The notes below the pieces were generated by a model, which made no database searches, was not told the origin of the DNA, and saw only the letters and a list, made by a program, of their open reading frames with translations. Position numbers and translations under genes: made by a program. Below, piece by piece: positions 32,117-42,800 of a DNA stretch of 64,000 bases. This stretch comes from Tyto alba. Its lineage: Eukaryota; Chordata; Aves; Strigiformes; Tytonidae. Numbering within the stretch: position 1 is the first letter of the stretch; the number at the start of each line of letters is the position of its first letter. The stretch is taken from positions 20,081,518 to 20,145,517 of the forward strand of contig NW_024881313.1 of the NCBI RefSeq assembly GCF_018691265.1, read 5' to 3'.

Positions 32117-35100
32117 CTGTAGAAGAAATGAAATAAGAAAAATATTTTCTTAACATTTTTTATCATATTCTACAAGTTTATAAATGTAACATAAGAGGTA
32201 TCTACAAACTAAGCTTCAGTTTCTGATTCTTCTGCTTTAATTATGTAATTTTACAGCACTCAAAATTCTAAATATTACCCACGGTATGACTGTAATTACA
32301 TTTCAAAATATGCTCATTAACACGTTTAGCATTTGCAATCACCTCACAATGAGGCTACTGGTTTCCTTGCTGTCACATCCTTCCCAGCCATGCCTTCCAA
32401 GGCTACAGTATCAATGTTCAAAATGTGAAGAAAGTGTCACCACCTGTAAATCCTGTACCACTAAAGTTCCCCAAGCTATACTTGGGGACAACTTGCTGTT
32501 TAGACCTAGAATTCACTCACAGAGGCTCCTCAAATAATTTAGCTTTGATTCTTCTAAGTCCCATCTTTGAAATTCTTATTCTATTACATCATCATATCTG
32601 TTCATTTTTAGAGATAATATTCTAATTTTTCCATGTCAATTTTCTTTTTCTCAGGCTTAACCTGTTAGGTTTCCTCCATAGTTCAAATTATCCAAAATTC
32701 ATAATGGGAGGACATGTGCATGACTGTGAACAATGATTTTTATTGTTGCCATAAGTACTTGAAAAGTTAAAAATGGACTATAAGTAACAGTTTTCTCTTG
32801 AGTTTGTGTTTAATTCACAATATGAATAGTGAAGCATTAATGCAACAGAAGCTCTACTGATTCTTACTGAAAATCTTCAAGTTGTCTGGTGAAAGTTTAC
32901 ACCGTTAAAAGGTACAGAAAATTTCCAAATGCTGTTTTAATTTCTTCTGCAGACCCCAGCCATAAAGTCCCTATTGTAGCTCAGCCCTGATGCAGCTTTT
33001 ATTCTTCGTAATTATTCTCTGTTTATTTTTGTCTATAGGTAATAAAATACAGTTATCTTCCCAAATTTTATCTGCCCACCTGTCTGTATTTTGAGTGATT
33101 ATATACACTTCAGTCCAAAATGAGACTTCCTAAAAATTTAACAGTTTCTTTCCACCAACTAAAATGGAGGGAAAGTGAGAACATCCCCCATCAGTGAGGT
33201 TTATTCTATCCATAAGAAGGAAATTTGAATACTGAAATACTACATTTTCATTGTATTAAACACATTTTGAGAAAACACACTGGAAAGTCTGGTATTCGGT
33301 CTATTTTAATAAGAGGCTATTTATCACTTTTATCATACAAAACCTCACAAAAATATCTTTTTTTTTTTTTTTTTTTGGTATTTCAGAATCAGTTGGCGTT
33401 TTAATGCTGCAAGAATATTATCTTTTTTAGACTTCACTTTTGAGCCCAAAGGCAACTTTCAGTTTCATGGGTAGGATTTCCAAAGCCTGATCCCCAACAT
33501 TAGCAGTCTTTGAAAGAAAAAAACTGTAATGGAATTAATTAGCTTTTTTTTTTTTTTTTTTTTTTATAATCTAACAAAATGCACAAAAAGAATTTACCTT
33601 GATATTTCTACTAATCTCATAGTACAATAGTTCATATTACAACTGAAATTACCAAAGTTCAGACAATGTGACATATCATGCCTCTGATCTGTTGTCTTAT
33701 GATACGTACATTAAGGGGGAAAAAAAAAATCACCCCAAAAAAACCCCTGTACGGCTCACATTTGGAAATTTTTTTCTTCAGAAGCATAATAAACTAGCAT
33801 TTAAAAAAATCCCTCACCTGATGATTTTTTAGAAAATTTTAATCCTGAAAGAATCAAGCAGGAATTTGAAAACTGGTAGAAAAAATGTGTTATTTATGAG
33901 CCTTACAAGTGACTTCAGTATTAGTATTATGAATGTAACTTTTTAGGACATTAAATGGTATTTTATGATAACCACAGAATCCCATGGAATGATGGAGGGG
34001 ATCTCACAATTACAGTTACTTCTTCATGGAAGACCAACCACTGATCTGACAGCATGTTGGCAACTGAACTTGTTTCCACCCCATTTTTGAAATGTGACTG
34101 AGGGCTACCGTGAGACGTGAGACAGTAGGTGGTCAAAACCAAAAACTCTTGGTCAAAAACACTGCACACAAAGGACGGAACTGCAATGAAGTTCCCTCAA
34201 TGTGTTATAAAAGGTAAAGTAGTCCCATGATACAAGTTAACAAAACAACTATGTCAACAAATAATGCAGAATCTCGATGGCTTGAAATTTCATACCAAAA
34301 TAGAAAAGTTATACTGTGTTAGAAACCACTATCCTTCTAAACAGGATGGCAAGTATATTACAATGTCAATAATATCATGAGGGCCAACAGAAAAGCAAGA
34401 ATAAAGCCAAGACTTCTCCCCATGTAGAGAGGGTAAATGTCACACAGAAGCATGATGCCACCTCTGTGCTTTTAAGCAGAGTTAAAGAACACTTTAGGAA
34501 GTCAGTGAACACATAACAGAAGTTAAGACTTGATCCTGACTAGTTCATAGGGCCTGGTATGAAATGTTACTGCAGAATAGCTGCTCTGTCACAGCAACTG
34601 TAAAGCACGCGGACTCAATACACGCATTCAAATGACAAATACAAGAAACCCACTGACATTGTGCTTAGCTCAGGGAGAGGAACAACACGTAAGTGAAAAG
34701 CAATTTCTCAGTGAAAAAGAATAGTCAAAACAACAAAAACATCATAAGCAGCCTGTATATTTTAAAGCCACATAACTGGAAGTTCAGAGTACACCCACAC
34801 AACCTGCAGCTTCTGCGCTGTATGTATGCCTTTTCAGGGTCCATTAGCTCAGAAAAGATACAATGTAGCTTTGAAAGGTTCAGGGAAAGCGATGACCTAT
34901 TGAGAGGGAATGGCTCCCAAATTAGGAAAGACTACACAGTTGCAATCTTCCAGGCAGCAGAACACAGTTGTGGTGGGATAGGATAAAAGCTTGTAAATCC
35001 AGATGTGAAAGGAAGAAAGGCTGATGAGGGAGACTGCCTAGTGCCTCTTCAAACACCAGAGATAGACTTGAAACAGGGCTTGCAAGAGGCAGGTTCAAAA

Positions 35101-35786
35101 CCAGAACAAACAGAAGTGGGGTTTTTTTGGGTGGTTTTTTTTTTGTTTTGTTTTTTTTTTTTTTTTTTTTTTTTTCCACAGACCTGTTGCACGGTACACC
35201 TCGCTCCAGGAAAGGCTTGACAGACTTCAGAAGAGAGCCCTTGAGGGAGCATCCCCCCCGGTTCACCGTCTTCTTACGGACTTCCCTGTGCTTCTGTTGG
35301 GAGCTGCTGCAGAGGACGTGACACTGGACCAGGGCTTCGATCTAACTACACACATAAGCACTGCAAACTGTCAAACATAGCCAGGTCCCAGATATGCCAA
35401 TCAAGTTTTAATTTTCAAGCCTCCTTTCCTCAACCCTTCCCACACGAGGAAAAAGTCAGTGGGCTCATTGCTGTGGGCACCGGAATCTGGGGCTCCCTCC
35501 TTTATTCCTTCAACTGCCCCGTTATTGAGAACACCAACTGTGGGGAGGCCCTGCGCGGCACCTCAAGCCCAGGACGCGGCGCACCTCAGCGGGGCGGGAC
35601 GGGAGGGGACGCTCCGCCGCCACTGCCCCCTCAGCCCCGGCAGACACCGAGGGAGACGCAGGCCCGAGCTCGGGACACCACGGGAAAAGCGGAGCACGCA
35701 GGGGCCGGGCCAGGCCGGGCCGAGCCACGTCCCACCCTCCCGCAGCGGCCCGCAGACCCCCGCCACGCCGCCGGGCCCCCACCTAC
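32117..35786 (-). other. NSUN6: NSUN6 intron 1 (inferred)
   Basis: The interval between the inferred non-coding exon and the first coding exon. It contains T runs at 33358-33376, 33544-33565 and 35122-35175 and no recognisable gene. Confidence 0.5.
35122..35175. repeat. T-rich tract
   Basis: A T-rich tract with isolated G bases, ending in an unbroken 25-base T run at 35151-35175, within about 350 bases of the CpG island. Length is likely variable between individuals or assemblies. Confidence 0.85.
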
Positions 35787-35820
35787 CGCCGCGCCCTGGG
35801 CCGCTCCCGCCTCCGCCGGG
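35787..35820 (-). other. NSUN6: Inferred NSUN6 non-coding first exon
   Basis: The first coding exon starts with an acceptor, so a 5' non-coding exon is needed upstream. In the CpG island the minus strand has a donor-like GGCG|gtaggt ending an exon at 35787, with a GGAAGT ETS-type motif at 35830-35835 and a CCAAT box at 35862-35866 upstream of it. The 5' edge is a guess; GTGGGG four bases further on is an alternative donor. Confidence 0.35.
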
Positions 35821-36175
35821 GCAGCGGCAGGAAGTCCCGCCTCTGCGGCCGCCGGGGATTGATTGGAGGGCGGCAGGGCGGTGCCGGCTAGGCTGTTACT
35901 ATGGGAGCCGGGCACGCCTCAGCGGGGTCGGGCAGAGGCCGCCGCCCCCCGCCGGAGGCTTCCTAGGGCAAGGGAAGGGCGGCAACAGGGCCGGCCCGGA
36001 GCCTGGCGGCTGCGCCGCTGCCGTGTCCTTCTCCCTCGCTAAGGTTTCGAGGTCTATGTCTCCAACGGCTGCCCGCGGGTGCGCGCGCTGGAGCGGCGCG
36101 TCCCGGCGTTATGGGGCAGCAACGAGTCTGAGACGCTGAAGCAGCTCGGGCCCCAAGTTCAAAATACAGTTCCAC

Positions 36176-36184
36176 TATATAAAG
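36176..36184 (+). promoter_or_regulatory. TATA-box-like sequence inside the CpG island
   Basis: TATATAAAG in a small AT-rich pocket (about 36160-36220) between the two promoters. It is 610 bases upstream of the ARL5B start codon. The palindromic TATATA allows either direction. Confidence 0.3.
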
Positions 36185-36793
36185 AAAATCGTTTGACAAA
36201 ACGTTGCTGACGGCGGTTTTTTGTTGGTGATGGTGTTCGGGGTGACAAAGCTGGGGCACCCACGCACGGCTTCAATACGCAAGGACCTATACTACAGCAC
36301 CGAAAACGAGTCCTCTGTTTTCAAATGCTTTACTATACAGGAAAGAACCGAGTGCCTTGAAAACCACCCCCCCTTCCTAGCCGTAGCTGAGCCCGTGGAC
36401 CAGCACAGCCCGGTAGCGGGAAAAGGGCGCTGCCAGCGCAGACCGGCAACGCTCCCACACTGCGGCGGGGGCTGCCCCTACCCGGGGCGGGGGCCAAGCG
36501 TGCTTCGCGGCACTCCTCCTTTGCCCCGGCTGCGCCCTGGTGAACAGCACGGCCTCCCGCCGAGGCCGCCAGCCGCGGGCCGACGTGATGACGCGCCGCG
36601 ACCGCGCGTAGGCGTGGGGGCGGCCCTCGCGCGGTGCGGCCGTTGGCCGGGGGTGGGGCGGTGCCGTGCCCCCGCCCCCCTCCCGGCCGCTGACCCGGGG
36701 ACGCGGCGGGCTGCGGCCGTCCGACGGAGTTGCTGTCGTTGCCTGGCTGAGCCCCGGGTGCCCTGCGGGCTCGGCGGGAAGCCGAGGCCAGGG

Positions 36794-36839
36794 ATGGGCC
36801 TGATCTTCGCCAAGCTGTGGAGTCTCTTCGGTAGCCAAG
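36794..36839 (+). CDS. ARL5B: ARL5B coding exon 1
   Basis: 46 bases: 15 codons [15 protein letters not shown] plus G of a split Glu codon, donor CAAG|gtgggc. It encodes the N-terminal amphipathic helix with the myristoylation glycine. The 5' UTR upstream is GC-rich and happens to stay open in the same frame back to 36221. Confidence 0.96.
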
Positions 36840-39800
36840 GTGGGCGCGGGGGCCCGGAGGTGGGGCGGGCGGCCCGCTGGTGGGGAGGGTGAGGGTGAGC
36901 GAATGGAACCCGCAAGGCTGAGGGGGCCGCAGGCAGCCGCCGGAGGTCGGGGGCCTGCTCTGGGCGCCGGGCTTCCCCTGAGGGCGCGCCCGGGCAAAAG
37001 TTGGGTTTTTTTTTTGTGCAGCGCCCTGAGCGCTGGTGCCGCGGTGCCTCATGCTCGGAGTCGCTTTGTTTCTCTGGCTGAGGTGGTCCCGTCCTCTCCC
37101 CATTCCTTTCTCGCCGCTCTAAGCGCCTCCTTTATCCCGGACAGACCTTCAAGCGGTGTGCTCCCGAGTTCACGTAGTGAGTAGTGAATGCAGCTGCCTC
37201 TCAGACGTGATTTTTTTCACCGTTGAAGCTTTGATGGATGGCAGTCTTGTTTGTCTTTGCAGACACTCCGTTTTTAAGTCGGTCTGCCGCTAAAATCATG
37301 CTATTTTTATCTTTAGAAAAAAAACACCAAAATTCTGTTGGGACCCTTGACGTAAAGATCTGTCTGTGTTGGCAGAGATGCTAGTTAAATACAGTTTGTG
37401 ACCCAAGAAAATCAGTTCTCAAGGCAAGAATAGAAAGGTCATAAGGGGATAGCTTTCCATTCTCTCCTACCTAGTGGACCCAGCCCCACAGTAATGGCTC
37501 ATGCTCTAATCCAGAGTTCAAAACTTGTGGCTGCCACCACCCTCAGCTCAGACAGTTACAATAAAAACATAAAATTATATTTCATCTGTTTATTTTATTG
37601 AATCTTGTTTACCTAGACTTATTTGGTTAGAAAATAAAATAGTCAAGGGATTTATCATTTGTGTTGTTTTTCCTTGAGGCCCTGCATTTGGAGCAAGCAA
37701 ACTGATGTTAATGTTACTGTTCTCTCATCAGGTTTCCAAACATACGCTTCATTCTCACTTTAAAGTTACTAAGAATGTAGTTAAGGTTTTTGTGCAACAC
37801 TGGTGCCGATACAGTTTTGCAGGTTTTGGGAGGCAAGTACACCTTGTGTCCCTTTAATAGTCTTGTCACTGTGAGTGTACATAACCCATTGTAAACCTCA
37901 GTGTGTGTACATATTAAGATCTATGTATCAAACTGTATTTTCACGGGATATGAATGTGAGGGAGATCCAGACCATTTATCTTTTCCCCACATACACTATC
38001 CCACCACATCATTCCTGAAGTCATCCAACAGTCTTCTGAATTTTTTGTTGTTGATTTCAAGATTCTTGTTTTTCTGAGCTGGAAAACCCATTTGTTAAGA
38101 TTCAAGGATCCCCCTGTTCTCCAGAAAACTGTTTACTGTCTTGGTTTTCACTACATACTGTAATCTGCAACTCCTTTCCTTCTGTGAAGGAGTCCAAGAG
38201 ATGTCTATAAGCAGACAACCGGTCAGCAACTAACTTCTGGTGGCCTTTAGTGTTGGTCTATATGGTACCTTATGGTGTAAATATTTATCTTCAAGAAGGA
38301 AGGAAGAGGTGTGTTTTTGTTGTTTTCATTTTGTTTGCTTGGTTTTTTAGTACATGACAACATTAGACTACCTTGATTCTATTTCATTAGTGGAAAACAC
38401 ATTGTCTTTGTTACTGTATATTAATTCCTGAAAGGAAAGTTATTCTTCATACATTTAAAATATTCACAAAAATTAGTATCACAGTTAAGATTGATGAGGC
38501 ACTAGCGTGAAATACTTACCATTTGGCTTTTATCCCAATGAGAGGCTTCTGAGATGTGTTCTGATCCTTTGTTGCTGGGGTTCTTTTCAGTTTGGTTTAT
38601 TCAGGTGTTTTTTGCCCCCTCTTCTTGTGGTGACCATATAGAAAAAAGTGATTTTATTTTCAGGGCCAAAATTGAAATTCTACCCTAGAAAATTCTCCCC
38701 TAGAAAATTTTCTTCAAACTGAAAGTTTTGAACCATGTAGTGGGAAAAGATTCTCTACTTTCATTACTATTTTCCTGTAAATAATAAAGGGTAGTAATTA
38801 GCGAGTTTGTTTCAGTTGCTCTTCTAGTTATACCAAATCTAGACAATTTTATTGGAGAATTCATAGCCTGTCCCATGAAACTGCTTGTTGAGCAGACTAG
38901 CACAGTAGCTTAAAAAATGATTTTCACTATCTAGAGGGAATGTGCCAAAGATACAAATAGACCCCAGTGTGTTTCATCACTTCATCATGGCTGGTGTGGT
39001 TTGTGCTGATAGTCTGAAGCACTTTATATTGGCAAAATTAAAGGTTAAACAAAACAAAGATTTAGAAATTACCATCTGTCTTCCATCAAGTGGAGCATGG
39101 GGGAGGAGGTGAGGAGGTATGCCTGAGTACTAGAAGATACAGAACAGGAAATTGTTGGCATTTCACCGAATATTAATTATGCACTGCAGTTTTGCTTTAC
39201 ATAAATGTGAATAATAGCTCTGTTGAAAGTGCCGAATCTAAAAGGTATTTGATCAGTAATGTCTGGACAACGTTAAAGAAATATCTACTGGTGATCTAAT
39301 ACCATTAACTCACAGGAAGTTGATATATTGGTAGATTTCTGAAAAATGCACATCTTAAGATACCTAACATCTTAAAATAAGCCCCATGTGTTTTTTGTGC
39401 CTAGAGGTTCAGTGTAGTTAGAGTAAATGCGCAAGGTACAGAAAATCGAGTTTATTCAGTGACTTCTGCCTGGCGGGAAAACCTTGTAATGAAGGTACCT
39501 TAGATCCTGTGAAAGCACTGGATGTCATTTTATTAATTTACACATCATCTTTGCTACTCTTGCTCTTTGATTCTCTTACCATCCTTTCCAATTATAAGGA
39601 TGAGGTACTGAAAAGAAGGTCAAGAGACTTCACCTAATTGTTTCTAAAGACATTCAATGATAAGTGTTTGTTAACTGATATTACCTGCTGACCTTTTCCA
39701 GGAGCATTTCTTACTATTTGTATTCAACTGTTTCAGCCCTGTGACTTGAGTAGCATCTGTGTGTTCCTACCAGGGAGATAAATCAGTAGTTCTGCTTGAG

Positions 39801-42800
39801 CTCACTGTACATGCAGCAGAATTTGTTCCAGTTGGTTCAGCCCATTTTGATTATGGTTAGCCCATTTTGGCAAACACAGACTGGCTCATGGTGGAAAATG
39901 TAACGGTTGAAATAGTGTTGTGTGGCTTTGACCTGTGATGGGAACTTTTAAAAGGGAAAAGCCTTCAGTTCTTTTTTTTCCTGTTTCCCTGGCAGAATGC
40001 ACTTGATTTTCCTTTGCAGTGTACCATCTACTCTCCAAATCTGGTATGTGGGATTATGGAACAAGAAAAACTGCAATGCACACCACTTTAAGGAAACTGG
40101 GTGATGCCTGTGCTGATCTGAGTCAAGGACTAATGGAAGAGAAGAAGGCTATCGGTCTCTGCCCTGAGTGAGCACAGTCCAACAGGGAACAATCTATTTA
40201 GTTCTGTGGATATGTTTGGAAGGGCTAATTTCCAGTTTGAGTTTGGCAGTAGTTTTTAAACAGTGGCTGTTTCTGTTTATGTGGTACTAGTGGTCAAAAC
40301 TGTTCCAGTGCCTTATTTATTCTTATTGTTTTCTGGTCTCTGTGCCCTTTCAGTGCAGAGGTTAAAACTTGGAGGAAGACAATAAGCATTTCTGTTTCTT
40401 TCAGATTTCAATATATATTGTCTCTTAATCAAGTGGTAATTGAACAATGTGAACTGGGAGATACTTTACTCATAAGAGAAACAGTTGGCTTAAAAATAGT
40501 TTGTCTTTTTTTCTACGTGACTTCCTGATGGCTTCCTGATTATTTTTCCTTATTTTTGAAATTGACAAAGAACATTGTTTTCATTTAAAATATTGTGCTC
40601 TGCAGACATTTTAAAGTCTAGTTACAAAGTATCATTAGTTCAGATTGAATTTGCACTTACTTTGAAAATAATTAAAAGTGTGTTCATAAAAAATCGGACT
40701 TCAAAAATGACCCATTTAAGGTATGATTCAGTACTCAAATGGCACAGTCTTCTGAGCATCATGTAGTAGTATGAATAAATGGTGGAGCAACTAGCTTATT
40801 GCCTGTGTTAACACATAGCTGAATAAAACTTGCTTGACTTATCATTCCATCAATACTATTAAGATTGCTCTTAATGAAACTATAAGGAAAAAACAGAAAT
40901 GAATGTTGGCAATTCTGACAGTTGACAGTACCTTATTTCTTTGTGTGTGTGTGTGGCTGATACAGTTTTTTAAGAAGTTCACAAATCTGTATCTTAATTT
41001 TTTTTGAATAATAGGCATTCAAAGTCTTTCAGGTTACTCTGTATAAATGCTACAGGTGTTAAAAAGCTGCTGTAAGAAAAATAATGGTAAGCTCTAGGTC
41101 AAGGTGGTAAAACTTCTGTAACTCCAGTTTACTTCTGTCAGCAAGCCTAAGGGTTCCCAGACTGTACAGTCAGGTTATCAGAGACCATTACCTGTAAAAC
41201 CAAATGGATTTTTGTTCCAGTGGCTACGACAGGCTACTTTCTTGTAATCAAGTCTGGAAATAAAAGATGTATTTAAATAGTTTTTTTGTGCTTAAAAGAA
41301 GACTCTAAGGCAGCTTCTAGTGTGCAGTATGAATCCTTGTTTTGAAATGTGTTTGAACTTCAGTAAAATACTATTCCTTCTGCATCCTTCCTAGAAAACT
41401 TCTGTCTGCATTCTGTTTACAGCCTTGAAGCCTCCAAGATTGTTATTCTTTGGAACTAGATGTGGGGTTTGTGTTTCACAGCCTGAAAAGTATAGATACC
41501 TTTTCCAATATTCATTTCTTCTTTCAAATATGTTGGAAATGAGCCTTGCTCATCTTTATTCATATTTTTTTTTTTTTTTAATTTTTGCAAATGAGAAAGA
41601 GGAAAGGACAAAGTTGTGAAAATTTAATCTTAGTTTGGGATCCTTTTACCACAGAGGAATTTAGAAAAATAAGTGAAGAAAAGAGCATATTATGTGTTCC
41701 TTCTAACATCTGAAATATCACCTTCAATATCTTATAATTTCTGTGGTACTGGACTGCCAGAGATTTTTTTTAACAATACAATATATATATATATATATTT
41801 TTTAATAGTCTGTCAGGAGTGGTTGATATAACAGAATTCTTTGGATTCTTTTAAACATTAGTTTAATACTGTCTTTTTTCCCCTCGCATATGCCTACTTC
41901 TTCTACTTATTTTTTCCCCCCCTTTCAACCTGATTTATAAAGACTGCTCTGGCAACTCTGTTATGGATTTTCTTCTTTTCCCAAGAACATAGTGGATTGG
42001 GAAGATAATAATGAATACAACCCAAACTGAATTTTAATACCAGCCAGTGAAAGGGAAAAACTTGGGTTAGTCCGTAAGTACAGAACACAAATATGAGCAT
42101 AAATCACTGCCTATGTTTTACTTCATAACTGTCCTTTCTCTTAAATGGAGCATCTATCTTCTACTAGTTGCTCTTGTAAACAAGTACTTGGCTTGCTAAA
42201 ATTTTGTTCTGTCTTAGTTTAGCAGGTTTTAAGTTCACATGTTTTTCCTCTAATGCACATATAAGTAAAAATTCTGTAACCAAGCTAGACACAAACATAT
42301 TCAAAAGTTGAATTTCTAAGTAAAAAGTTTTCCATTACCTTAGATAACAGTTCTGGAAGCAACTGCCATTAATAAAAGGTGGAAACTGTTATTTGTAAGA
42401 TAGTGGTGCTTTCATCATATTATTTTCATCCCCAAATCAACATTAGTTAACATTTGTGTGACTGTTTCTTGTTTGTGCTTACCCAGTTACTGTATAAAAT
42501 ACCATTTGACTATGGAGTAGAACAGGTAAGCTGTGCCTCTTTCTCCCAATTAGTGTTAAACCATTCACACTTTAGTAGCTTTCAAAAACAGTCACCTCAA
42601 TGGAGACTTTTTTTTTTTCCCCCACTACTTTAAGTAGCATGATATTGTTTTATCCAACACTTCTCATTAATTCCTAAGACTCTATATTCTGATGTGAAGG
42701 TAGGAAAGAGCACTGTAATAGTTGACTGGAATTTTTTGTCTTTTCTTCCATGAAAATAACTCAAACAGAATGTTGCAAAAGCAAAATCATATTCTTCTGG

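Larger units (their letters stand above)
35510..37050. promoter_or_regulatory. CpG island and divergent NSUN6/ARL5B promoter
   Basis: A sharp rise in GC and CpG density compared with AT-rich flanks. It contains the inferred NSUN6 first exon (minus strand) and ARL5B exon 1 (plus strand), about 1 kb apart. Motifs visible include GGAAGT (35830-35835), CCAAT on the minus strand (35862-35866), TATATAAAG (36176-36184) and a CRE/ATF-like GACGTGATGACGCG (36582-36595). The head-to-head layout suggests shared open chromatin. Confidence 0.8.

Noticed and set aside
33960..34000. CACAGAATCCCATGGAATGA, similar to a reversed CR1 end
   Set aside because: The sequence beyond it does not follow CR1; at best a very decayed copy.
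35459..36139. A 226-codon plus-strand open frame in the CpG island
   Set aside because: GC-rich DNA with few stops in all frames; proline/arginine/glycine-rich translation with no family resemblance, overlapping equally long frames on the other strand.
36333..37103. A 256-codon minus-strand open frame opposite ARL5B exon 1
   Set aside because: A shadow of the CpG island composition; it overlaps the recognised ARL5B exon and has no recognisable motif.
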